From NCBI RefSeq assembly GCF_001956855.1, contig NZ_MTHD01000005.1, positions 1-64,000 of the forward strand: a DNA stretch of 64,000 nt, written 5' to 3'. Below, piece after piece: positions 16,929 through 24,733 of the stretch (its first letter is position 1; every line of letters begins with the position of its first letter). Source of the DNA: Azonexus hydrophilus (lineage in GTDB: Bacteria > Pseudomonadota > Gammaproteobacteria > Burkholderiales > Rhodocyclaceae). The position numbers and the translations under genes were made by a program. Under the pieces are notes generated by a model. That model ran no database searches. It was not told the DNA's origin and saw only the letters and a list, made by a program, of their open reading frames with translations.

Positions 16929-17147
16929 TCACGCCCCAGGCTTGACCTGATTGTCTGCATCCGCCGCCAGTTGTGGCATCTGCTCAGCCTTTTCTTCGAG
17001 CGGCCGCCCCGGCACCCCGCAACGACCCCGCCGACAACTCCCCGGTGCGGCAATGTCGATGCCATCCTCGTTCATGTTCTTCAGCAGCAGATAGACCGCC
17101 GCCACACCGGCGAGAAGGAGGATGAGGGCGATGAGGATGGAGAGCAT
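16929..17147 (-). CDS. Small single-span membrane protein (72 aa)
   Basis: A 72-residue frame with one N-terminal transmembrane helix (LSILIALILLLAGVAAVYLLL) followed by a polar tail containing NMNEDG and three cysteine or arginine-rich turns (CRRGRCG). No clear ribosome binding site is seen, and a TATAGT box lies about 35 bases upstream. A truncated copy of its middle occurs at 14881-14921, which suggests this one is the intact original. Function unknown. Confidence 0.5.
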   Translation of the reverse strand: MLSILIALILLLAGVAAVYLLLKNMNEDGIDIAAPGSCRRGRCGVPGRPLEEKAEQMPQLAADADNQVKPGA

Positions 17148-17238
17148 GGTAGTGGTTTGGGAGGAGGTGGTGGGCTAACTATAGCGGGTTAGACCGGATG
17201 GGGAGCGCTCTTCGGCCTTTGTCGACATGCCTCTCCGC

Positions 17239-17865
17239 TCAAAACAACTCGAACTGCTCCCAAGCCAATGCCAGTTGCGGCGGTAGATTGTCGTGATTGC
17301 GGATATGAAGCTTGTCGGTGTCGGCCAAAACATCGTTTGCCTCAACCTCAATCCACCAGTAGGACGTTAAGTCGCTCCGCTTGTCACTATCCACCGGATG
17401 GGTATGCCATACCTCGATTAGGAGTACCGGCTGCCCAGCTTGATCGAGCAACGCCAAATCAACCCTCCGGCCACTATCGGGGCAGCGCCACTCCGTAACA
17501 ACCTCGTGTGCCTGAACAAACGGAAGGACAGTTCGGATTCCTGCCGGTGTATTGAAAACCATGAGCGGCATTGGCGTCCTTCGACGTAAGGCTTCAGCAA
17601 ATAGCGTCGCCAGAACACGCTGTGCTGCTTCATGCTTTCCCTTGGCAAAATCGTGAAATGCACAGCCATCCGAATGCCCATTCCGGAAATGCCTGAAATG
17701 CTGTCTTCCTTGCCTGTTCCGTGCCACGGTTAAGTCTCGTGCACAACGCTCATCCAAACAGCGATAGCGCCCCTTGCCTGGACGATGCTCGGCACGATCC
17801 GCCTTAACCAACTTGCCGGACTGAATATCGAGCGCCCAGGTAATACGCGCAGGGCCTCTGCTCAT
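17239..17865 (-). CDS. CoiA-like nuclease-domain protein
   Basis: A 208-residue protein similar in layout to competence protein CoiA-like proteins. An N-terminal cysteine/histidine-rich region (YRCLDERCARDL, HFRHFRNGHSDGCAFH) looks like a zinc-binding module; a following restriction-endonuclease-like core shows RRVDLALLD and VLLIEVWHTHPV, consistent with a PD-(D/E)XK nuclease with D and E ligands. The start overlaps the stop of the 74-residue gene upstream by 4 bases, so the two are translated together. Possible role in DNA uptake or defence. Confidence 0.65.
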   Translation of the reverse strand: MSRGPARITWALDIQSGKLVKADRAEHRPGKGRYRCLDERCARDLTVARNRQGRQHFRHFRNGHSDGCAFHDFAKGKHEAAQRVLATLFAEALRRRTPMPLMVFNTPAGIRTVLPFVQAHEVVTEWRCPDSGRRVDLALLDQAGQPVLLIEVWHTHPVDSDKRSDLTSYWWIEVEANDVLADTDKLHIRNHDNLPPQLALAWEQFELF

Positions 17866-18086
17866 ACCGACCTCCCAACTGCAGCCAACTCAAGCAAGAC
17901 AGAACTGGTATGAGGGGATTTCACAATCCAGTTTGTAAAATCCGGTTGCCAGTAGCCACGCCCACGACAAATGGGCTCAACCACTGCCTGCACATCGGAA
18001 TTAAATGGGTGCCATACCGCCATATCCCCAGATGGAAGCTTCCTGGCGAAGACCGGCACTCCCAGCACAAAAAATTTCTGTTGCAT
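17862..18086 (-). CDS. Hypothetical protein (74 aa) coupled to the CoiA-like gene
   Basis: A 74-residue protein (MQQKFFVLGVPVFARKLPSG...). No domain recognised; tryptophan- and aromatic-rich segment GRGYWQPDFTNWIVK. The ATGA overlap with the CoiA-like gene supports both being real and one transcriptional unit. The 98 bases upstream separate it from a divergent membrane protein gene and would hold both promoters. Confidence 0.6.
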   Translation of the reverse strand: MQQKFFVLGVPVFARKLPSGDMAVWHPFNSDVQAVVEPICRGRGYWQPDFTNWIVKSPHTSSVLLELAAVGRSV

Positions 18087-18184
18087 AATCCTGACTCCGT
18101 AATTTGAACACGAAGTCAGGTTAGGAATTTCGCTTCCGAAATTTCACTTCACAACCCTGGTAATACCCTCGCACAGGGAATTAA

Positions 18185-19198
18185 ATGAATAACAATCATA
18201 AGCTTACGGGAAGCAGCACAAATGGCTTCGATCAAAACACCGTGGCGATAGCCGAGTGCCTTAAAGACTACCTATCAGTCCACGGTCGCACCGCCCAGCA
18301 CTTCCAAATACTGCGTTTTCTCGCCGATGAAACGCTTCAGCGACTCTCGGAAGGCAAGCAGCCCTGGTTCAATTACCTTGCCATTCGAGAAGCCGTCACC
18401 GGAGAAACCGAAGGCGACGCCAGCGCCTGGTTCGGGCGTCATTGGAAAACGCTTACAGGCGATTTCCGCCAAAAATGCGAGGAAGGCATCCAAAAATTCG
18501 CGTCCGACCAAGGCCTGACGATCTATCCCTGGATCGAAAAACGAGAGAGCAATGGTGGCGCAGGCAATCAAGCCCTGATTTGCCTAGTTGCACTCGCCAT
18601 CCCAGGCTCTAGCCCACAGGCAGCGAAAAAGCTCCCGGAACATGACATTGACTACATTCCGGCGGAGAAACTCAAACTCTCGTGGTGGGCACGCTGGCTC
18701 TTCAACAAGGATCAAGTCGCGGAAGGCTGGCGAAAATGGATGTTGGTTTGGCCGAATCTTATCGGGCTCGGGATTGTCAGCCTGCTCGGTGTCTTTCTAC
18801 TCTGGGCAATGAGCCAAAGCACATCGCCACTCACCGCAAGCGACACGACCATTCTCATCTATATCGGCTTATTCGCTTGGTATGCGCGTCACCTTGCCGA
18901 CCGTTTCTGTCGGCTCGTCGACGACCGGATCATACTGGCCTCAGACCATATGGTCGGCTTCAAGGAGTTCGGCGTCTGCCTCGAACTTTTCAAGCCCGAA
19001 GGAAGCAATGCAGACACGCCAAAGCGTGCCCGAATGATCAAATATGCGGGAACCTGCCCCATTTGCTCCGCACAGGTCTTGCTCGACAAAGGTGAGCCGG
19101 ATTTTCCTAGGCGAATTGTTGGTCGCTGCCAGGAAAGCCCACGAGAGCATGTCTTCAGTTTCGACCGTGCGACGCGATGCGGATATCGCTTGCGCTAG
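18185..19198 (+). CDS. Hypothetical membrane protein with C-terminal zinc ribbon
   Basis: A 337-residue protein, not recognised as a named family. Residues 1-150 are soluble and helical (possible winged-helix-like); two transmembrane helices lie at about 195-215 and 220-240 (NLIGLGIVSLLGVFLLWAM and TTILIYIGLFAWYARHLA); the C-terminal domain has CPICSAQV and a later RC...RCGY pair, a likely zinc ribbon. By eye this gene is richer in A and T than the flanking core genes, suggesting acquisition. It is divergent from the CoiA-like pair, with a 98-base gap. Confidence 0.65.
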   Translation: MNNNHKLTGSSTNGFDQNTVAIAECLKDYLSVHGRTAQHFQILRFLADETLQRLSEGKQPWFNYLAIREAVTGETEGDASAWFGRHWKTLTGDFRQKCEEGIQKFASDQGLTIYPWIEKRESNGGAGNQALICLVALAIPGSSPQAAKKLPEHDIDYIPAEKLKLSWWARWLFNKDQVAEGWRKWMLVWPNLIGLGIVSLLGVFLLWAMSQSTSPLTASDTTILIYIGLFAWYARHLADRFCRLVDDRIILASDHMVGFKEFGVCLELFKPEGSNADTPKRARMIKYAGTCPICSAQVLLDKGEPDFPRRIVGRCQESPREHVFSFDRATRCGYRLR

Positions 19199-19440
19199 CA
19201 CTTCAGTTTTTCATGACAAATGCGTCCCTGCTGGCGGCACTCATAATTCATGTGACCATCAAGGGGGCGGTGGCTGAAATTCGGCCAATCCAGCCGTTGC
19301 GGGTAGCTCGAACGTAGGGCCGGTGTCGCAAAGTTTGCTGCCGTTGGCAGGTTGGATTGGCGTAATGGCCGCTTACATCAAGGTCCAGGGACGGCACCCG
19401 ACCCGAAGCGGTAGTTGGCGGGTTGAAAAAGCTGTCGTTC
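19199..19440. other. Non-coding stretch between the membrane protein and the attC site
   Basis: No credible gene in these 242 bases; with the attC site the gene-free stretch totals 326 bases. It contains an 11-bp inverted repeat, CCAATCCAGCC (19285-19295) with GGTTGGATTGG (19350-19360), one G-T pair, separated by 54 bases, and GCCGTTG in direct repeat. It could be a structured RNA or the remains of an older element; nothing decides. Confidence 0.5.
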
Positions 19441-19521
19441 AGGAACGTCTAGCTTGAGGGGCGCGAAAACAGGCGGCGAAGCCGGCTGTTGGAGCGTCCC
19501 ACTCGAAGCGCTTGTTAGCCC
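19441..19521 (-). other. attC site (integron cassette recombination site)
   Basis: Read on the minus strand, the site begins GGGCTAAC directly after the stop of the AlbA_2 gene and ends AGACGTTCC. The arms GCGCTTCGAGTGGGACGC and GCGCCCCTCAAGC pair base for base over 13 positions if C, T and A are left out of the helix, the three extrahelical bases typical of folded attC sites. The inner segment forms an AACAG.../...CTGTT stem. GGGCTAAC is exactly complementary to GTTAGCCC (22275-22268) at the other end of the cassette, as expected when the cassette's own R' box is carried at its front. Confidence 0.75.
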
Positions 19522-20690
19522 TGATCACATGGAGACAAGTCGCCATGCAGCTTTATTGCCCTTGAGTTCTGGAATCATTTCGATGAGCCCAGCATCCTTT
19601 AGTTTGTAGAACTCTGACTTCACTGCGTTTTCGCTCTTGATCCCCGTGATGTCACGAGCCTGTCGATTCGTGATTATTCCCTGCTTGGATAAGAATTCCA
19701 TAATCGCTTCTTGTGGTGTTGCAAGCGGCGTATGTGGAATGACAACACGCACGTAGTTGCCTTCGTCAAGGATCTCTGGATTTCGCAGTCGCCATTCTTT
19801 CATCTTCTGAAAGGCTGTATTCAGACCCTCGCCGATGTCCTTGTTGGGTGGGATCTTGTAGCGAGAAAGCATGCCGACAATACGTGGGTTGCGAGCGTAG
19901 CGAACATCAAGAATATTCTCTTTAGTTACAAACGCAGGCAGTCGACCAGGACTTAATACTTCAATCCTATTGTCGAATATTTGTATCTGGACGTCATCGG
20001 ACATTGAATAGTCGCGATGTATGATTGCGTTTACAACGATTTCCCATAAGGTCTCAGGTGGATAAGCCATCGCCTTGGCGCCATCGGTAGTCCAGACGTT
20101 AATTGATGACATGATTGCTGTGACCCGTTCAACCGTTTTGTGTATTAGGTCATAGACGGGGCCTTCAACCGACTCAATTGGACCGAGGTGATCTCGCTCT
20201 GGATCATCCTCCTTTGTTTCGTAGCGAACAATGCGAACGGAGCACTTCTTCGGCATAAGACTTGCCGGTTCAACAGAAAAGAGTAGTACGCCAGCGACCT
20301 TCGGCTTGAAGGATTTCCTATCGATTAAGTTTTTATTTAGGGCAAGTTCGAGTGGGTCGGTGGTTGGCGAATAGCCCGCCAAAAACTCAGTCAATCGTGG
20401 TGAGTCGACGACATCTTCGGCAACCGCGTTGTCAATCGAATAGTCCTCGTAGGAAACGGCCCCCTTCGCAAATGATAGGGCTGTAATCCGAGCAGGATCG
20501 GACACGGGAAGAGATTGTGCCCCCTGACGTTCATAGACAGTGCCGTCGGAAGTCTTGTGGACTGCCTGACTCTTTTCGATCTGGATTCGCAGCACATAAG
20601 TGAGCATTCCCTCAGCCTTGAGGAATGCAAGGTCCATTGGCAAGGCAGGCTGAACTTCTGTAAGAGCCTGAATATGCTGGTTGTAGTCCT

Positions 20691-20698
20691 CGATGTTC
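20691..20698. repeat. IS target site duplication, left copy
   Basis: CGATGTTC directly abuts the left end of the IS element and is repeated at 22028-22035 after its right end. Eight bases is the usual IS256-family duplication. Confidence 0.92.
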
Positions 20699-22027
20699 GA
20701 GCGTGTCCGGAATTTTGTGTAAACGGGGTTTGGGTTAAAGGTTGTTCATCCGGTCCTCGAACTGGATAGTAAAGCGAGTCAGCGCCGCCTTCCAATCCCG
20801 AATCGGCATGGTCCATTTCCGGCTGATATTGCGCAGCGCCAGGTAGAATAGTTTCAGCAGTGCTTCATCGCTCGGAAACGAGCCGCGGTTCTTGGTGATT
20901 TTGCGCAGACTCATGTTCACCGATTCGATCGCATTGGTCGTGTAAATGACCTTGCGAATCTCTGGCGGGTAGTCGAAGAACGGGATGATCCTCGGCCAGT
21001 TCCGACGCCAGGACTGACTGATCGGCAGGTAGGCCTCGTCCCATTTGTCCTCGAATTCACCGAGCATCTGCTCAGCCTCGTCCGCCGTGGCGCAGGTGTA
21101 AATCCGCTTCAGGTCGGCAGCGACCTCAGGCCGCATCTTCCACGAGACGTAATTCAGGCTATGGCGCACCAGATGGACGATGCAAAGCTGGACGGCGGCA
21201 TGGGGATACACAGCTTCGATGGCTTCCGGGAATCCCTTGAGGCCATCCACGCAGGCAATAAAGACATCCTGCACCCCACGGTTCTTCAACTCGGTGATGA
21301 CCTGTAACCAGAACTTGGCCCCCTCGGTCTGTGCGATCCACAGGCCCAGCACCTCCTTCTCACCGGCCATGTTGAGGCCGATGGCCAGATAGACGGCCTT
21401 GACCCGCACACTGCCATCCCTGACCTTCACGTGGATGCAATCGAGATAGACGATGGGGTAAATACTGTCCAGAGGCCGGGACTGCCAAGCCTTGACCTCT
21501 TCGATCACAGCGTCGGTTACCGAGGAAATCAGTGTCGGCGAAACCTCGGTGCCATACATTTCTTCAAGATGGGCCTGTATCTCGCGAACCGTCATTCCTC
21601 GGGCGTAGAGCGACAGAATCTTGTCGTCAAAGCCGCTCCAGCGGGTCTGGTGCTTCGGAATCAGCTGCGGCTCGAACGTGCCGTGGCGGTCACGGGGAAT
21701 CTCAATCGGCAGTTCGCCGAACTCGCCCTTCAAGGTCTTCTTGCTCTTGCCGTTGCGGGTATTCCCGGCAAGATTCTCTACCGGTTCATTCTTCCCGTGG
21801 CCGAGGTGGTCAGCCATCTCCGCTTCCAACGCCTTCTCGACCAGCAGCTTGGTCAGTTGCTTGAGCAACCCATTCTCGCCAATCAGGTCTTCCGGCTTGC
21901 GGTAGTCAGCCAACAGGCTGTCCAGCAACTCCTTCGGTACTGCTTTCTTTCCTACGGTCATCATCGCTCCTGGCAATGTGGCAGTTTCCTGCCGGGTGAC
22001 CGTTTACACAAAAATTCTTACACGCTC
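20699..22027 (-). mobile_element. IS256-family insertion sequence, 1,329 bp
   Basis: Bounded by 28-bp imperfect inverted repeats: left GAGCGTGTCCGGAATTTTGT (continuing to AAACGG) and right, read inward, GAGCGTGTAAGAATTTTTGT (continuing to AAACGG), 24 of 28 matching. It carries one transposase gene on the minus strand and is flanked by an 8-bp direct repeat CGATGTTC. The clean duplication and uninterrupted transposase suggest a recent insertion. Confidence 0.93.
20735..21964 (-). CDS. IS256-family transposase
   Basis: A 409-residue transposase, intact. It has the family's catalytic D, D and E in YLDCIHVKVRDG, CVDGLKGFPEAI and YTTNAIESVNMSLRK, and the N-terminal helix-turn-helix region DKILSLYARGMTVREIQAHL. 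The start at 21964 follows AGGAG; a TTG at 21976 is also possible. It is the only gene in the IS and lies on the same strand as the gene it disrupts. Confidence 0.95.
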   Translation of the reverse strand: MMTVGKKAVPKELLDSLLADYRKPEDLIGENGLLKQLTKLLVEKALEAEMADHLGHGKNEPVENLAGNTRNGKSKKTLKGEFGELPIEIPRDRHGTFEPQLIPKHQTRWSGFDDKILSLYARGMTVREIQAHLEEMYGTEVSPTLISSVTDAVIEEVKAWQSRPLDSIYPIVYLDCIHVKVRDGSVRVKAVYLAIGLNMAGEKEVLGLWIAQTEGAKFWLQVITELKNRGVQDVFIACVDGLKGFPEAIEAVYPHAAVQLCIVHLVRHSLNYVSWKMRPEVAADLKRIYTCATADEAEQMLGEFEDKWDEAYLPISQSWRRNWPRIIPFFDYPPEIRKVIYTTNAIESVNMSLRKITKNRGSFPSDEALLKLFYLALRNISRKWTMPIRDWKAALTRFTIQFEDRMNNL

Positions 22028-22035
22028 CGATGTTC
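22028..22035. repeat. IS target site duplication, right copy
   Basis: CGATGTTC, identical to 20691-20698, follows the right inverted repeat of the IS. Confidence 0.92.
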
Positions 22036-22267
22036 GGCGCACCGGCCCAGCGCTTTGACGGATCGGGCTCATCCTTTTCGTCTGCAATTCCTACGTAGGC
22101 TTCCCCCCCATCGGCATTCGCAAATGCAACGGCGATCTTTTGTAGTTTCGCTCCCTTAATTGCGGCAGCCTTTCGGTCGAAGAAGTGGTCTTCCTGCCTT
22201 GTCGATAGCAGCAGTGCATCGGCAGCAGTAATCGTCTTTGTTTCCATCCGAGATGCTCCGGTATAAG

Positions 22268-22275
22268 GGGCTAAC
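22268..22275 (-). other. Integron cassette front boundary (GTTAGCCC core)
   Basis: On the minus strand GTTAGCCC lies 28 bases before the AlbA_2 start and is the exact complement of the GGGCTAAC that begins the attC site. Recombination would be between G and TTAGCCC, giving a cassette of about 1.49 kb without the IS. The sequence before it (CTCGTGAATAACTG) does not look like the end of another attC, so this may be insertion at a secondary site. Confidence 0.65.
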
Positions 22276-22614
22276 AGTTATTCACGAGCAGAAACATCCG
22301 GATCATTGCTAATAATACGGACACGATTGGATCACTCGTAAGATTTTGAATGACATGGAGATTATCCGATGCCGGTCTCCTTATCAATCAGCAATCATAC
22401 GGACAGAGCCAACGTCCGGTCTGTGACGCTTTCTTGAGAGACCGCTCCTGGCCGACACCACCAATTGGGCTGGGCTTCCGGTAAGCAGCCATTGAGATCG
22501 AGTCAGTTGCCGAACGTAGCGTAGGTTTGCTCCAGCATTTTGAGACACACTCGACAGTCCCTCTGGGGAGAACACGAGGACTTCGGCCGGAGCGCGGGCG
22601 ATCGCCCAAGAGGG
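22276..22614. other. Non-coding stretch upstream of the cassette
   Basis: No credible gene. The short frames here lack start signals. Two phrases are similar: ATTGCTAATAATACGGACA (from 22304) and CAGCAATCATACGGACAGA (from 22388); a third, AACGTCCGGTCTG, lies nearby. No integron integrase and no second attC was found. The stretch would hold the former promoter of the cassette gene if it had one. Confidence 0.5.
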
Positions 22615-23412
22615 TCACTCAGCCCCTGCAGGCGCTACCTCTGCCAAGCCGACCGTGTAGTGCCCACCTTGCTCTAGGCGAAGCGCCAACAGATCGTACG
22701 TCCGAAGCATGCTGAGCAGGCCGGAATGCCCATAATCGGCCGGCGAAAATCCCGGGTCCGTCCGCTTGAGATATTGCCCTAGTCCACCAAGGTGAACGTG
22801 GCCATCTGAGCTTGACCCCGCCAGCAGCGCAACGGCATCCACAACAAATTTTGGGCGGCGCTTGACCACTGATGCCGGCGTAGTGGCCGCCGGCGTGGTG
22901 GCTGCCAGCGCCTTGGTCGCGCCATTTTTCGCCACTGCGGTAGCTGATTCTGCAGGTTCAGCCGTTTCTTTTGCGGCTGACGCCCATTCGAAAAACTGAT
23001 CGCTAGCGTTGCGCAGGGCGTCTGGGGTCTTGGCCTCGCCCACGATACATACGGTGGCTCCACGCTCCCGCAACTTACGGCAGAGGTAAGCAAAATCGGA
23101 GTCGCTGGTGACCAGGCAAAATTTCTCGGCGCGATGGTCGAACATGGCCTCCAGTGCATCGAGCGCCATGGCGATGTCGGCTGTATTTTTTCCGGCGGCG
23201 TACTGGTATTGCAGGCACGGCGTAAAAGCTTGGCGCACCAGAGCCTCTTGCCACGACTTAGACAGGGTTTGCAGATTGCCGTAGCCGCGACGAAGGACAA
23301 CGCGGCCGAACTGCGCTACGACTCGCAGGGCATGATCGAGGATCTCGGGGCTCGTGTTATCGCAATCGACTAGGACGGCGACGCGTGGTTCGATGTTGTG
23401 CGGGGTGCTCAT
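22615..23412 (-). CDS. NYN-domain nuclease with LOTUS/OST-HTH domain
   Basis: A 265-residue protein. Residues 1-145 form a NYN (PIN-like) ribonuclease domain: VLVDCDNTSPE supplies the first acidic ligands, KNTADIAMALDALE the middle, and LVTSDSDFAYLCRKLRERG the last. After an alanine-rich linker, residues 190-260 form a small LOTUS-type domain (FVVDAVALLAG, LGQYLKRTDPGFSPADYGHSGLLSMLR), an RNA-binding fold. Such proteins are expected to bind and cut RNA. It stands alone between two gene-poor stretches. Confidence 0.82.
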   Translation of the reverse strand: MSTPHNIEPRVAVLVDCDNTSPEILDHALRVVAQFGRVVLRRGYGNLQTLSKSWQEALVRQAFTPCLQYQYAAGKNTADIAMALDALEAMFDHRAEKFCLVTSDSDFAYLCRKLRERGATVCIVGEAKTPDALRNASDQFFEWASAAKETAEPAESATAVAKNGATKALAATTPAATTPASVVKRRPKFVVDAVALLAGSSSDGHVHLGGLGQYLKRTDPGFSPADYGHSGLLSMLRTYDLLALRLEQGGHYTVGLAEVAPAGAE

Positions 23413-23655
23413 TATCTTCAGGTAGGATTAGGTCGTATAAGTATGCCGGCATATAGGTCGCCTCGACTAGCTATTGAGCATCTAATCGCTTGCCTACTGG
23501 GCGGCCGGCTCTAGGATTTGCCTATACTTTTAGCAAATCACCGGCGGCCCTGATGGTCTCTCGCAATGAACGAATTGACTGGTCTGGATACCGCCCTGAT
23601 CGGCAGGTTTATGGAGCAATGCAGACCTAAGCGGCAGAGCAAACGAACGTCTGCA
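23413..23655. other. Non-coding stretch before repeat C
   Basis: No credible gene. It includes the upstream region of the NYN gene. The only long plus-strand frame continues into repeat C and into the antisense of the response regulator gene, so it is not a real gene. With repeat C the gene-free stretch is 367 bases. Confidence 0.5.
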
Positions 23656-23774
23656 ATGGCCGAAAACAAGACCTCACATGCTCCGCGCTCTCGCCCCAAG
23701 GCCGATATTTCCACCATAAAAATCCCTCGATTCTTGCGGTCGACCGCAATATTCAGGCAAAAACCGCCGCCTAC
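23656..23774 (+). repeat. Interspersed repeat element C
   Basis: About 119 bases. The left part (GGCCGAAAACAAG... to ...AAAATCCCTCGA) matches element A at 14680-14750 almost base for base; the core is a 16-bp palindrome TTGCGGTCGACCGCAA (23734-23749), followed by ATATTCAGGCAAAAACCG as in A and B. It lies directly downstream of the response regulator stop on the opposite side from its start. Confidence 0.85.
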
Positions 23775-23779
23775 CGGTT

Positions 23780-24706
23780 TCAGCCCCCCCGCATCTTTCC
23801 CATCGCCAGATTGGCAGCCGCCGTCCGCGTTTCGACGCCGAGCTTTTCGTAAACATGCTCCAGGTGCTTGTTCACCGTGCGCGGGCTGCTGCCGAGGATG
23901 TCGCCGATGTCCTTGCTGGTCTTGCCCTGGACCACCCAGTAGAGCACTTCGGCTTCGCGCTGGGTGAGGCGGAAGGCGGCGATCAGGGATTCGACGGCGG
24001 AGGCGTCGTTTTCCTCGCGCAGGACGACCAGCCATTCGTCGTCGCCGGTCTGGTCGTGGAAGGAGGCGAGCAGGCGGCGTTGGCCTTCGGCGACGAGCAG
24101 GGCGGGCGGTTCGCGCTGCTCCTTGCGGGCGGCGTTGGCGGCGGCGATCCAGGCAAGCAGTTCTTCGGGGGCGACGTGTTCCGGGTTGGCGAAGTAGTCG
24201 TTGAGCAGCTTGCGGGCGAGCGGTGTCTGCCAGACGATCTTGCCGTCGATGGCGCGGACGGCGACGGTGGCCTGGCCGAAGGCGTCGAGCGCGCTGCGCG
24301 CCTGCTTCATCTGGCGGGCGTTCTGCATGTGGGCGGCGATGCGCGCCAGGACTTCGGCCGGGCGGATCGGCTTGGTCACGTAGTCGGCGCCGCCGGCGGT
24401 GAAGGCGGCGACGACGTGCTCGGTTTCGGTCAAGCCGGTCATGAAGACGATGGGGATGTGCTGTGTGCTGAAATCGGCCTTCAGCCGGCGGGCGACTTCG
24501 AAGCCGTCCATGCCGGGCATCAGCGCGTCGAGCAGGATGACGTCGGGCAGGCTCTGCCGGGCGCGTTGCAGCGCTGATTCGCCGTTGGTGGCGACGAGCA
24601 CGGTGTAGCCCGTTTCGTCGAGTGCATCGTGCAGCAGCGACAGGTTCTCGGGGATGTCGTCCACGATCAGGACGATGTCGGAAATGTTGCGGTCAACTGG
24701 GTTCAT
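23780..24706 (-). CDS. LuxR-type response regulator with PAS-like middle
   Basis: A 308-residue regulator. Receiver domain in residues 1-125 (VLIVDDIPENLSLL; phospho-acceptor in ILLDALMPGMDG; TKPIRPAE), a middle segment of about 100 residues that looks PAS-like, and a C-terminal LuxR helix-turn-helix (FRLTQREAEVLYWVVQGKTSKDIG). It is the last gene of an operon that begins with the transporter-histidine kinase fusion, so the two are very likely partners. Repeat element C follows the stop. Confidence 0.88.
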   Translation of the reverse strand: MNPVDRNISDIVLIVDDIPENLSLLHDALDETGYTVLVATNGESALQRARQSLPDVILLDALMPGMDGFEVARRLKADFSTQHIPIVFMTGLTETEHVVAAFTAGGADYVTKPIRPAEVLARIAAHMQNARQMKQARSALDAFGQATVAVRAIDGKIVWQTPLARKLLNDYFANPEHVAPEELLAWIAAANAARKEQREPPALLVAEGQRRLLASFHDQTGDDEWLVVLREENDASAVESLIAAFRLTQREAEVLYWVVQGKTSKDIGDILGSSPRTVNKHLEHVYEKLGVETRTAAANLAMGKMRGG

Positions 24707-24733
24707 GGGGCTTTTTTGCCGGCTGCTGCAGGG

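Larger units (their letters stand above)
19525..22247 (-). pseudogene. AlbA_2 (Schlafen-like) ATP-binding protein gene split by IS256-family insertion
   Basis: The N-terminal part (22247 to 22028) encodes an AlbA_2/Schlafen-type domain (QEDHFFDRKAAAIKG, FANADGGEAYVGI) and the C-terminal part (20698 to 19525) a GHKL-type ATPase and winged helix (LWEIVVNAIIHRDYS, GIITNRQARDITGI), as in COG2865 'RecG-like' proteins. The insertion sequence lies between. Removing the IS and one copy of the 8-bp target duplication rejoins the frame exactly (...GAPNIEDYNQH...) as 461 residues. The ATG at 22247 has GGAG 8 bases upstream. The gene fills a single integron-type cassette. Proteins of this type have been linked to regulation and phage defence; the exact role here is unknown. 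Confidence 0.88.

Noticed and set aside
22276..22614. A possible attI or second attC upstream of the cassette
   Set aside because: Only the GTTAGCCC box fits; the sequence before it does not form paired arms, and no integrase is present.
14749..23749. Repeated palindromes as a CRISPR array
   Set aside because: Copies are kilobases apart, with no regular spacers and no cas genes.
23566..23967. Plus-strand frame of 133 residues starting before repeat C
   Set aside because: It runs through repeat C and then antisense to the response regulator gene; similar frames appear wherever the repeat occurs.
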